43,138 bases of DNA from JANPJV01 sp031425695 (GTDB taxonomy: Bacteria; Pseudomonadota; Gammaproteobacteria; Xanthomonadales; SZUA-5), in NCBI GenBank assembly GCA_031425695.1, contig JANPJV010000257.1, positions 1-43,138 on the forward strand. Direction: 5' to 3'. How positions within the stretch are numbered: the first letter of the stretch is position 1; every line of letters starts with the position of its first letter. Positions 26,097 through 33,586 of this stretch are shown here, piece by piece. The position numbers and the translations under genes were made by a program. Under the pieces are notes generated by a model. That model had not been told where the DNA came from, did no database searches, and worked only from the letters and a program-made list of their open reading frames with translations.

Positions 26097-26963
26097 TTGA
26101 GCGATACGGTCACCATTGGCAGCGGCGATCGCCTCTCGTTGACGCTGCTGTTCGCGGGCGTGCTGCATGCCGTCGCGATCTTCGGCATCACCTTCGTCAC
26201 CGAATACCCGCCGGAGTCGGCGCTGCCGGCGCTGGACGTGATCCTGGTGCAGGCCGCGACCCAGGACAAGCCGGAGAAAGCCGACTTCCTGGCGAACGCG
26301 ACCCAGGCCGGCGGCGGCACCATCGACGAGGCGAAGCGCCCGACCCAGGTGTTCACCTCGCCGATTCCAAAGCCGGACGAAGGCGTGGCCCCGATGCCGG
26401 TCCGCGCCAGCGCGCCGACGCCACAGCCGAGCATCCGCACGTCGGTGCCGGTACTCACCCAGGACGCTTCCGCGGTGCAGGTGCGGCGCAGCGAGCCGGA
26501 CGAGGAGTCGCGCAAGCGTCCGCTGCCCAAGGACGACACACTGGTCGAGCGCAGCATGCAGATGGCGCGCCTGGCTACCGAGATCGACCGCCAGGCACAG
26601 GCGTACGCAAAGCGCCCGAAGCGCGTCTACATCTCGGCCAACACCAAGGAATATGCGTACGCGAGCTACATGTCGAGCTGGGTCGCGCGCGTCGAGCGGG
26701 TTGGCAATCTCAACATGGACGAGATCCGGCGGCGCAACATCGAAGCCAGCCTGGTGCTCACTGTCGCGATCCGCAAGGACGGCAGCCTCGAGCGCATCGA
26801 CGTCATCAAGGCCTCCGGCAACGCCCTCTTCGATGACGCCTGCAAACGCGCCGTCGAGCTCGCCGCCCCATTCACCCCGCTGCCAAAGATGGGCGAGGAA
26901 ATCGACGTCCTGCACATCACCCGCACCTGGCAGTTCGGTGCGGGGGAAATGCGCATGCGCTAA
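26097..26963 (+). CDS. TonB3-like energy transducer
   Basis: A 288-residue TonB family protein. One N-terminal membrane helix spans about residues 14-33. A periplasmic Pro/Ala/Glu-rich stretch then leads to a C-terminal TonB domain (about 200-280) with VLTVAIRKDGSLERIDV and ACKRAVELAAPFTPLP. TonB couples the ExbB-ExbD proton motor to outer-membrane receptors. By position (28 nt after gshB and near pilG) it matches Pseudomonas TonB3, reported to affect twitching and pilus assembly. Thus it may serve type IV pili rather than iron receptors. The start is TTG at 26097 with GAGG 8 nt upstream; the nearby ATG at 26092 runs into a stop after one codon. No exbB or exbD is adjacent. Confidence 0.85.
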   Translation: MSDTVTIGSGDRLSLTLLFAGVLHAVAIFGITFVTEYPPESALPALDVILVQAATQDKPEKADFLANATQAGGGTIDEAKRPTQVFTSPIPKPDEGVAPMPVRASAPTPQPSIRTSVPVLTQDASAVQVRRSEPDEESRKRPLPKDDTLVERSMQMARLATEIDRQAQAYAKRPKRVYISANTKEYAYASYMSSWVARVERVGNLNMDEIRRRNIEASLVLTVAIRKDGSLERIDVIKASGNALFDDACKRAVELAAPFTPLPKMGEEIDVLHITRTWQFGAGEMRMR

Positions 26964-26970
26964 CGGTTTC

Positions 26971-26995
26971 GGACGAAAGTCTGCGACTTTCGTCC
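26971..26995 (+). terminator. hairpin after the tonB-like gene
   Basis: A perfect 11-bp stem (GGACGAAAGTC/GACTTTCGTCC) with a 3-nt loop begins 8 nt after the stop codon and is followed by GGTTT. A second stem of 9 bp with loop GCG follows at 27017-27037 (GGCGAAGAC/GTCTTCGCC). Either may stop transcription from the tonB-like gene. Confidence 0.5.
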
Positions 26996-27085
26996 GGTTT
27001 CGAAGCCCGTCGGCGGGGCGAAGACGCGGTCTTCGCCGCGCCACCGCCTTCTCGCCCGAACGCAGGGCGCCGACGATGCCTTCGT

Positions 27086-27173
27086 AGGTCATGTTGCCCG
27101 CGAAGCGGGCTACTTGACGCCTTTCGTGATGGAGAGAAGCGTCAAGTAGCCCGCTTCGCGGGCCACATGACCT
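27086..27173. repeat. 35-bp near-perfect inverted repeat between convergent genes
   Basis: Arms 27086-27120 and 27139-27173 are complementary at all but one position around an 18-nt loop. Each arm contains the smaller palindrome GCCCGCGAAGCGGGC. Outside the arms, GAACGCAGG (27058-27066) again pairs with CCTGCGTTC (27171-27179). It lies between the tonB-like gene and the oppositely directed DUF1501 gene, where a two-way terminator would be expected. The length is well beyond a normal terminator, so a REP/BIME-type or mobile origin is possible. Confidence 0.65.
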
Positions 27174-27195
27174 GCGTTCGCAATTTCCCCGACGC

Positions 27196-28827
27196 CTACG
27201 CCATGAAGCCCAGGTTCGCCGTTGGGAAGTTGCTGACGTTCGGGAAGATGGTGTCGACCTGGCCTGCGCTGAGGCCCATCCAGCTAGCCATGGTGGCGGC
27301 CATCTGGTCGAGCGAGGTGGTCGGGATCATCTGGCCGCTGTTGAAGGAATCCGGGCCGTTCAGACTCAAGGTCGGGAAGGTGCCGTACAGGCGGCCGCCG
27401 ACGACGTCGCCGCCCATGACCATCTGGATACCGCCCCAGCCGTGGTCGGAGCCGTCGCCATTGGTGCTGAGCGTGCGCGCGAACTCGCTCATGGTGAAGG
27501 TGGTGACGTCGTTTTGCACGCCCATCTCGACCAGGGATTGATAGAACGCGCCGAGGGCACGCGAGACGCGGCGCAGCAGACGTGGCTGGCCGTTGTCCGG
27601 CATCTGCCCTGCGTGCGTATCGAACCCGCCGAGCGAGACGTAGAAGACGTTGCGGGTCTGCCCAAGCTGGGTGCGCATCTTGATGATGCGCGCGACCATC
27701 GCCAGCTGTTCGGCCAAGGAGTTGCCGGCGTCGGAGGCCAGGTTGTAGCCGGCCACGGCGGCGCCATCGGCCAGTGCGCGGAAGGGCGTGGTCAGCAGCG
27801 AGTTATTGGGCGTGCCCGTGAGGATCGTTCCGACTTGCCCGGCCAAGTCCATGGCGCGGCGCATGGTGCTGGCGTGTTCGGCCTGGAACGGGCTGTTGCC
27901 CGGGAGCGCGGCACTGCTGAGCAGATTGCATAGCGCCAGTTCCTGTTGCGACTGACCGGTAGCCGTGCACGAGCGGAAGTTGTCGAGCGTATTGCTGCCC
28001 GAGCAATTGGCGAAGCTGGTGGCGACAATGCTTCCTGGAAACGTTGGATTGTTATTAGGATTCGAGGTCGCATTTGGATCGCCGCAACTCGACAGCTGGT
28101 ACGGCACTACCTGTTGGCCGACCTGAAAGCGGTTCGCGCCAGCGAAGGATAGATTCATCGGCATGGTCAACGGCGGCAGCGTGCCGCCGATCGGCGAGTT
28201 CTGCGTGAACAGCAGGTCGGCAATCTGGCCGCCCCAGCCATAGCGGTAGTTGGGCGTCTCGCGGCCCTGGAACCACTGGTTGGTCTGGTCGTTGTGCGAG
28301 TACAACTGCGGCGGCTTGGGCAGCGACGGATTGCTGTAGGTGGCCTTGGTCAACGGCACCACCAGGCTGCCGATGTTGGGCAACCACGCAATGCGCCCGG
28401 CGTTGGTCAGGGTCTGCAGGCCGGGCATGGTGGTCTGCGCGCCGGTGTCATCGAGGCTGGTCCAATCAGCGCAGGCTGCGTGGAGTCCGTAAGTCTGGCC
28501 ACCGGGAAGGGGTACGCCCCCAGGTCCGGTCAAGGTTACTGGCAGCAGGCTGGCCAGGGGCAATGCCAGGCCATCGGCGGCGGTGCCGCGCGCAGCCTGG
28601 TATTGCGCGAAGCGCGTGGCGTCGGTCGGCACCAGCCAGTTGAAGGCATCGTTGCCGCCACCTAGGAACACGCACACCAGGGCGCGATAGCCGCTCCCAG
28701 AGGGCGCGGCGAGCGCCGACTCCATCAGCCGTAGCTGCGGGAACATCGACATTGCGGAGCCACCCGCGACAGCAGCGCACACGTTCTTCAGAAAATCGCG
28801 GCGGGCTTCGGTCTTGATGCGCGTCAT
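27196..28827 (-). CDS. DUF1501 family protein, likely Tat-exported
   Basis: A 543-residue DUF1501 protein of unknown biochemical role. The N-terminus carries a twin-arginine signal, ARRDFLKN (residues 8-15), then a hydrophobic Ala/Gly stretch and an ALAA cleavage region at about 38-41. The family core begins GYRALVCVFLGGGNDAFNWLVP and ends with the FDTHAGQ, MSEFARTL and DHGWGG segments, features shared with alkaline-phosphatase-like and sulfatase-like folds. The ATG at 28827 is chosen because AGGAG lies 6 nt before it; the open frame continues upstream through a repeated element only by chance. DUF1501 and DUF1800 genes are commonly found as pairs. I infer an exported partner pair; no substrate is known. 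Confidence 0.88.
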   Translation of the reverse strand: MTRIKTEARRDFLKNVCAAVAGGSAMSMFPQLRLMESALAAPSGSGYRALVCVFLGGGNDAFNWLVPTDATRFAQYQAARGTAADGLALPLASLLPVTLTGPGGVPLPGGQTYGLHAACADWTSLDDTGAQTTMPGLQTLTNAGRIAWLPNIGSLVVPLTKATYSNPSLPKPPQLYSHNDQTNQWFQGRETPNYRYGWGGQIADLLFTQNSPIGGTLPPLTMPMNLSFAGANRFQVGQQVVPYQLSSCGDPNATSNPNNNPTFPGSIVATSFANCSGSNTLDNFRSCTATGQSQQELALCNLLSSAALPGNSPFQAEHASTMRRAMDLAGQVGTILTGTPNNSLLTTPFRALADGAAVAGYNLASDAGNSLAEQLAMVARIIKMRTQLGQTRNVFYVSLGGFDTHAGQMPDNGQPRLLRRVSRALGAFYQSLVEMGVQNDVTTFTMSEFARTLSTNGDGSDHGWGGIQMVMGGDVVGGRLYGTFPTLSLNGPDSFNSGQMIPTTSLDQMAATMASWMGLSAGQVDTIFPNVSNFPTANLGFMA

Positions 28828-28837
28828 TGCGATTCTC

Positions 28838-29107
28838 CTAGCAGCCTGTCGGGCTTTCAGCGTGAGATGCGTTGTGTGGCTGGGCGAACGGATGCAAGGC
28901 GCGGTGCGCAGCCAATGGCTCTTCCATTGGCAAGCACCGCAACGCAGCAGACGCCGTCCAGACACGCAATCCGAAGGACCGGAAGGCCTTTTGGCGATCA
29001 GGACCACTAAATCGAACCGAGACATTCACGATGCATCTCCAGTTAATCGAAGCGAGAGCCAAAAGGACTTCCGGCGCACTCAGGATGAAAGCCCGGCAGG
29101 CTGCTAG
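28838..29107 (-). mobile_element. MITE-like element, copy 2, inside the DUF1800-DUF1501 pair
   Basis: A 270-bp element related to 6910-7183 (I judge about 80% identity by eye; the first 100 bases differ at only a few positions). Terminal repeats CAGCCTGTCGGGCTTTCA and TGAAAGCCCGGCAGGCTG are both flanked by intact CTAG. The same internal hairpin GCCAATGG-CTCTT-CCATTGGC is present. The CTAG at 29104-29107 supplies the stop codon of the DUF1800 gene. The CTAG at 28838-28841 supplies the first bases of the AGGAG ribosome binding site of the DUF1501 gene. It has the same orientation relative to its neighbours as copy 1. Confidence 0.75.
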
Positions 29108-30897
29108 CGCTGCACGGCAAATTCGGGGGATACGATGATCACGCGCAGGACCTGGCGGATGCGGTCAATGCGGTTGGCATCGGTAGTAGGCGCCGTCTGC
29201 GCGGTGAGCATGCCGATCAACACCGTGCGCATGCCTGCCGACATCGAGCCGTACATTAGACGGATGTTGAGCTCGTCGATGAGCTCGCCATAAGTAGTCG
29301 CGTTTGCGGTCTGCAGCATGCTCACGAAAGGTGCCAGCGAGATGCAGGCAAAGGTAGGGTTATTGGTACAGGTGGTAGCGCCGACATACCAATTCGCTAC
29401 CAAATTTTGCAGCGTATCGTTCATCCGCGTGATCGAAGACTCGTTGAGGATCTGGAACTCCGGCGAATAGAGGTTAGCGGTCTGCAGGGCCCCCGGATTC
29501 TGATAGTCCGGCTCAAAGAAGTTGAACACCGTCGGCGAGTTGTAGGGACGCTGACTGAGAGTGGTGTCGAAGCCGAGGCCCATCGCAATGTTGCCCACGC
29601 TGGTCCCGGTCTCGGGCAAGCCAGCAATGACGTCGAGCCCGCGCCTGAGTGCGGTGATGCGAAGGAGCGGCTCGCGCAGCTTGCCGCTGTTGATGGTCGG
29701 AGCGCCGCGCGCTTCAGTATCCATCAGCACCGCACGCAGGACCGCGGCCAGGTCGCCACGCACTCCCTGCCCGTTGTTGTTGAACACGGTGGCGACGCGG
29801 GTGATGTAGGCCGGCGACGGGTTGCTGCTGACGAAGCGCTGGATCAATTGACGCGAGATGAAGGGCGCCACGGTCGCGTGCGCGGCGATGGCATCGAGCG
29901 CGGCGTTGATGTCCTGGTGGCACCCAGCCGTGGTGTTGGCGACGGCTGGCAGCACGACGCCGTCGAAAATGGTCTTGCTGGTGTTGTCGTGATACGTGCG
30001 CCCACCGGCGAGATAATTGGTGTTGTTCGCCATCATCGGAAAGCAGAACATCGGGATGAAGAAGTCGGCGTTGTCGTTGTCGCCGAAACTCGGCGTGCCA
30101 TTGCCGATATCGATGTAGCTGGTTCGATCGTAGGTAAGACCCGTGAACACCCGAGCGAGCGTCGCAATCGTAGTGTTGTCATAGGTCGGTTGCTGCTGCC
30201 CGCCAACCAGCGCCGGCGAGAAATCCAGGTTGCGCTTGATCAGCCCGAAGGAGAACAGCTGCATGACTTCGCGCGCGTAATTCTCGTCGGGCGAAACCTG
30301 AGTCGGCGGGTTGCCGGAGGTGTAGGCCGCCCGGTTGCGCACATAGGTCAGCCACTGCGCCATGGTCGGGCTGAAGCTGACCTGGCCGAGCAGCGTGCGG
30401 TAGTTGCTGAAGGCATTGCGGGTGAGCAGGTCCGCGTATTCGGCGACCAGGCGCGTGTCGATGCCGCCCGAGTCGGAGGTCACCAGGATCTGGCTCAGCG
30501 CGAAGGCCATGCGCTGGCGCAATTGGTCCGGTCCGAAGACTGCCTGCACATGCCAGCGATCGACGCGGTGGTTGCTGTTGAGCGAGAACGCCGGATTGGC
30601 CTCGAGCTGGGTCAGCCACGGCCGCGTCAGGTTGGCCGGCATCGACAACTGCTGGTCCAGCCAAAGCCCGTAGCCGATCGCGCGCAGGCGAGCGATCTCG
30701 GCCCGCGTGGGACCAAATGTCGCCTGGGTGAGGAAGCGCGCCGCCTCGGCATCGCTTGCCGGCGCGTCGGTGACGTCCTCGAGGTTGTTGCGAAACAGGG
30801 TGTCGGTGCTCTGCGCAACTACCGATCCGCACAGCATCATTCCGGCGACCGTAGCCAGCATGAAGCGGGCGAAATACGACGATCTGCACATATTCAT
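29104..30897 (-). CDS. DUF1800 family protein with signal peptide
   Basis: A 597-residue DUF1800 protein, function unknown. A Sec-type signal (about residues 1-29, hydrophobic run FMLATVAGMMLCGSVVA, then QS) precedes the family opening AARFLTQATFGPTRAEIARLRAIGYGLWLDQQL. Further typical parts are QRMAFALSQILV, ENYAREVMQLFSFGL, FISRQLIQRFVSSNPS and FNFFEPDYQNPG. The ATG at 30897 is chosen because it starts the signal peptide and follows a G-rich stretch; the open frame extends 339 nt further upstream through intergenic DNA including the REP-like repeat at 31033-31059, which is not credible coding. The TAG stop is contributed by a CTAG at the edge of the element at 28838-29107. It is normally read together with DUF1501. 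Confidence 0.88.
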   Translation of the reverse strand: MNMCRSSYFARFMLATVAGMMLCGSVVAQSTDTLFRNNLEDVTDAPASDAEAARFLTQATFGPTRAEIARLRAIGYGLWLDQQLSMPANLTRPWLTQLEANPAFSLNSNHRVDRWHVQAVFGPDQLRQRMAFALSQILVTSDSGGIDTRLVAEYADLLTRNAFSNYRTLLGQVSFSPTMAQWLTYVRNRAAYTSGNPPTQVSPDENYAREVMQLFSFGLIKRNLDFSPALVGGQQQPTYDNTTIATLARVFTGLTYDRTSYIDIGNGTPSFGDNDNADFFIPMFCFPMMANNTNYLAGGRTYHDNTSKTIFDGVVLPAVANTTAGCHQDINAALDAIAAHATVAPFISRQLIQRFVSSNPSPAYITRVATVFNNNGQGVRGDLAAVLRAVLMDTEARGAPTINSGKLREPLLRITALRRGLDVIAGLPETGTSVGNIAMGLGFDTTLSQRPYNSPTVFNFFEPDYQNPGALQTANLYSPEFQILNESSITRMNDTLQNLVANWYVGATTCTNNPTFACISLAPFVSMLQTANATTYGELIDELNIRLMYGSMSAGMRTVLIGMLTAQTAPTTDANRIDRIRQVLRVIIVSPEFAVQR

Positions 30898-31032
30898 AAG
30901 AACCCCCACCGATTTTGGCGACGTCATTATCTCGTGAAGACGCATTCTCAACCGTGACGGCCGACACGCGGTATCCACACCGCCTGTAGTTAACGCCGCC
31001 GGTCGGAAATCGTTGACAAAGGTGACAGCTTT

Positions 31033-31059
31033 CGTGGGTGCGGACCTGGTCCGGACGCT
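31033..31059 (-). repeat. REP-like palindromic motif, copy B
   Basis: Reverse-complement match (25 of 27 bases) to the motif at 39-65: AGCGTCCGGAC, then CAGGTCCG and CACCCACG on the minus strand. It lies in the divergent gap between the DUF1800 gene and yqgE. A TTGACA at 31013-31018 nearby has no -10 at the proper distance. Confidence 0.5.
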
Positions 31060-31125
31060 TTGAGCCCAAAAACACGTTGGAGCAAGCCCACCAAGCGTCG
31101 AACCCACGTGCGAGTTCGCGCAGGC

Positions 31126-31131
31126 TAGAAT
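31126..31131 (+). promoter_or_regulatory. -10 hexamer directly before yqgE, possible leaderless transcript
   Basis: TAGAAT ends 6 nt before the yqgE ATG at 31138, so transcription would begin at or next to the start codon. No Shine-Dalgarno sequence is present upstream of yqgE, which fits a leaderless mRNA. No good -35 is seen. Confidence 0.4.
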
Positions 31132-31137
31132 CGAGCC

Positions 31138-31701
31138 ATGCTGACGCCGACCTACTTCGCCAACCACCTGCTGATCGCGATGCCGGCTTTGGCCGATCCC
31201 AATTTCTCCCGCGGGGTCACCCTGCTGTGCCAGCACACCGATGATGGCGCGCTCGGGATCATCGTCAACCGTCTGAGCGAGCTCAAGCTTGGCGATGTCT
31301 TCGGGCAGATGAGCATCGAAACCGAGATCGAGGCAATGGCACGCGCGCCGGTTTATTCAGGCGGACCGGTCCAGACCGATCGCGGTTTCGTGTTGCACGA
31401 GCCCTTCGGCGAGTGGGAATCGACGTTTCGCGTCTCCGACCAAGTGTGCGTGACCACGTCGCGCGATGTGCTGGTGGCGATGGCCGAAGGCCGTGGCCCC
31501 AAGCGTGCCTTGCTGGCGCTCGGCTATGCCGGCTGGGGTGCCGGACAACTTGAGAGCGAGCTCAAGGAAAACGCCTGGCTGAGCGTGCCGGCGAGCTCGG
31601 AGATCCTGTTCGATACGCCGCTCGGCTCGCGCTGGGAAGCCGCGGCGCGGCTCGCCGGCGTCGATGTAAGAATGCTCACTGATTACGCGGGCCATGCTTA
31701 G
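31138..31701 (+). CDS. yqgE: YqgE/AlgH family protein (UPF0301)
   Basis: A 187-residue UPF0301 protein; its molecular role is not established (Pseudomonas AlgH was linked to alginate and other regulation). The family opening FANHLLIAMPALADPNF, the GALGIIVNRL stretch and YSGGPVQTDRGFVLH are all present. It is first in a tight five-gene plus-strand operon with ruvX, pyrR, pyrB and pyrC', the same order as in Pseudomonas. Its last 8 nt overlap ruvX. Confidence 0.95.
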   Translation: MLTPTYFANHLLIAMPALADPNFSRGVTLLCQHTDDGALGIIVNRLSELKLGDVFGQMSIETEIEAMARAPVYSGGPVQTDRGFVLHEPFGEWESTFRVSDQVCVTTSRDVLVAMAEGRGPKRALLALGYAGWGAGQLESELKENAWLSVPASSEILFDTPLGSRWEAAARLAGVDVRMLTDYAGHA

Positions 31702-32125
31702 TGTGGTGTGGCTCGGCCTCGACGTCGGCTCGCGCGACCTCGGTGTCGCCGTCGGCAACGAGATCACCGGGCGCGCCCAGCCGTTGAAGGTGCTGGCGAT
31801 GGAGCCTGGCGAGCAACGCTGGGAAGCGCTCGCGCAGTTGGTCCGCGAGTGGGCGCCGAGCGGTTTCGTGGTCGGGCTGCCGCTCAGTCACGACGGCGGC
31901 GAGCAACCAATGTCGATCCGGGCGCGCGCATTCGCAGAGGAGCTCGGAACGCGCTTTTGCAAACCGGTCGCGCTGCAGGACGAGCGCGGCTCGACCCAGG
32001 TAGCGCGGCGCCAGTTCGCGGCTTCGCGCGCCAATGGAAGTGCCCGGCGCAAACAAGTCGGCAGCATCGACGCCCTCGCGGCCGCAGTCATTCTGGAGGA
32101 CTACCTTGCAACTGCCGGACATTGA
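31694..32125 (+). CDS. ruvX: RuvX (YqgF) RNase H-like nuclease
   Basis: A 143-residue RNase H-fold protein, described as a putative Holliday junction resolvase and also linked to 5' maturation of pre-16S rRNA. Acidic catalytic positions are visible: D10 in GLDVGSRDLG, D97-E98 in QDERGST and D126 in GSIDALAAA. The VVGLPL motif is at residues 59-64. The ATG overlaps the yqgE end by 8 nt (ATGCTTAG), suggesting coupled translation. Its own end overlaps pyrR by 20 nt. Confidence 0.95.
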   Translation: MLSVVWLGLDVGSRDLGVAVGNEITGRAQPLKVLAMEPGEQRWEALAQLVREWAPSGFVVGLPLSHDGGEQPMSIRARAFAEELGTRFCKPVALQDERGSTQVARRQFAASRANGSARRKQVGSIDALAAAVILEDYLATAGH

Positions 32126-32621
32126 CAGCCTGCTGGCCGAGCTCACCAAGGCGACGCGCATGCGCCTGGCTGAGCGCAACATCACCCAGGCACGCCTGGT
32201 CGGCATCCACAGCGGCGGTGCCTGGCTGGCCGAGCACCTGCGCGAAGCCCTCGCCTGGCCGGATCCGATCGGCACGCTCGACATCAGCTTCTATCGCGAC
32301 GATTTCACCCGCGTCGGCATGCATCCGACCGTACGTCCGTCGCAAATCCCCTGGGATCTCGAAGGGCGCCATCTGGTGCTGGTCGACGATGTGCTGTTTA
32401 CCGGGCGCACAGTGCGCGCCGCGCTCAACGAACTGTTCGACTACGGGCGCCCGGCGAGCGTGCTGCTGGTTGCACTGATCAGCCGCAACGGCCGCGAGCT
32501 GCCGATCGAGGCGGGCGCATGTGGCGCCCACATCGACCTGCCACTCGACCAGCAAATCAAGCTGCGCGGGCCCAAGCCGCTGCGCCTCGAGTTGGTCGAG
32601 CGCGCGGGTCGCAGCGCATGA
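32106..32621 (+). CDS. pyrR: PyrR bifunctional regulator / uracil phosphoribosyltransferase
   Basis: A 171-residue type I phosphoribosyltransferase of the PyrR family. The PRPP loop VLVDDVLFTGRTVRA is at residues 91-105. Other typical parts are LVGIHSGGAWLAEHL and TLDISFYRDDFTRVG. In Bacillus PyrR binds pyr mRNA; in gammaproteobacteria its regulatory action is less clear. The TTG start at 32106 is chosen because GGAGG lies 6 nt upstream and it gives the usual length. An ATG 24 codons earlier would overlap most of the ruvX C-terminus and lacks a signal. Its stop overlaps the pyrB start as ATGA. Confidence 0.93.
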   Translation: MQLPDIDSLLAELTKATRMRLAERNITQARLVGIHSGGAWLAEHLREALAWPDPIGTLDISFYRDDFTRVGMHPTVRPSQIPWDLEGRHLVLVDDVLFTGRTVRAALNELFDYGRPASVLLVALISRNGRELPIEAGACGAHIDLPLDQQIKLRGPKPLRLELVERAGRSA

Positions 32622-33586
32622 GCCTGCAGGTCACGCCCGACGGGCGCCTGCGTCATCTGCTGACAATCGACGGCATCCCGCGAGAGTTGCTGATGGGGCT
32701 GATCACCGCGGCCGAGTCGCTGCGCTCGGTGGCGCTACGCGGCAACAAGAAGCTGCCCCTGCTGCGCGGGCGCACCATCGTCAACCTGTTCTTCGAGGCC
32801 TCGACGCGCACGCGCACGACCTTCGAGCTGGCAGCGGCGCGGTTGTCGGCCGATGTGGTCAATCTTGACGTGGCCGCCTCCTCGACGTCCAAGGGCGAGA
32901 GCCTGCTCGACACGCTGGCCACGCTCGAGGCGATGCACTGCGACATGTTCGTCGTGCGCCATCCAGAATCCGGCGCGGCGCATTTCATTGCCGAGCACGC
33001 TTCCGAAGGCGTGGCCGTGCTCAATGCCGGAGATGGCCGCCACGCGCACCCGACCCAGGCCCTGCTCGATGCGTACACGGTGCATCGCCACAAGCCGAAC
33101 TTTTCCGAGCTGACCATTGCCATCGTCGGCGACGTCCTGCATTCGCGCGTCGCGCGTTCGCAGCTGCGCGCTTTCGGCACGCTCGGTGTCAACGAGTTGC
33201 GCGTGATCGGTCCACGTACCCTGATCCCGGCCGCCATCGAGGAGCTCGGCGCACGCGTCTACACCGATCTCGACACCGGCATAGCCGACGCCGACGTGGT
33301 GATCGCCCTGCGCCTGCAGCGCGAGCGCATGCGCGGCGCCTTCGTCCCGTCCGAGAGTGAGTACTACCGCCATTACGGGCTTACCGCCGAGCGCGTCGCG
33401 CTGGCCAAGCCCGATTGCATCGTGATGCACCCCGGGCCGATGAATCGCGGCATCGAGATTGCGTCGGAAGTCGCCGATGGGTCGCAATCGGTGATCCTGG
33501 AACAGGTTTCGAACGGCCTGGCCATGCGCATGGCGGTGATGTCACACATCCTCGGCGCGCGCGTCCCGCAGGCGGAGTTCGCATGA
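32618..33586 (+). CDS. pyrB: aspartate carbamoyltransferase catalytic chain
   Basis: A 322-residue ATCase catalytic chain, the committed step of pyrimidine synthesis (carbamoyl phosphate plus aspartate). The carbamoyl-phosphate loop FEASTRTRTTFELA, the SSTSKGES loop, GDGRHAHPTQ and MHPGPMNRG are all present. The N-terminal lead RHLLTIDGIPRELL resembles the Pseudomonas class A enzyme, which needs the PyrC' partner. The next gene is that partner. The start at 32618 overlaps the pyrR stop by 4 nt; the open frame extends upstream only as shadow. Confidence 0.97.
   Translation: MSLQVTPDGRLRHLLTIDGIPRELLMGLITAAESLRSVALRGNKKLPLLRGRTIVNLFFEASTRTRTTFELAAARLSADVVNLDVAASSTSKGESLLDTLATLEAMHCDMFVVRHPESGAAHFIAEHASEGVAVLNAGDGRHAHPTQALLDAYTVHRHKPNFSELTIAIVGDVLHSRVARSQLRAFGTLGVNELRVIGPRTLIPAAIEELGARVYTDLDTGIADADVVIALRLQRERMRGAFVPSESEYYRHYGLTAERVALAKPDCIVMHPGPMNRGIEIASEVADGSQSVILEQVSNGLAMRMAVMSHILGARVPQAEFA

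Noticed and set aside
28828..29025. N-terminal extension of the DUF1501 gene through the element
   Set aside because: The extension lies wholly in a repeated non-coding element. The twin-arginine signal and AGGAG place the true start at 28827.
31013..31018. TTGACA as a -35 for yqgE
   Set aside because: The bases 17 nt downstream (GGGTGC) do not form a -10, and the likely -10 is more than 100 nt away.
30898..31236. N-terminal extension of the DUF1800 gene
   Set aside because: It would bury the signal peptide at residue 114 and overlap the start of yqgE on the other strand.
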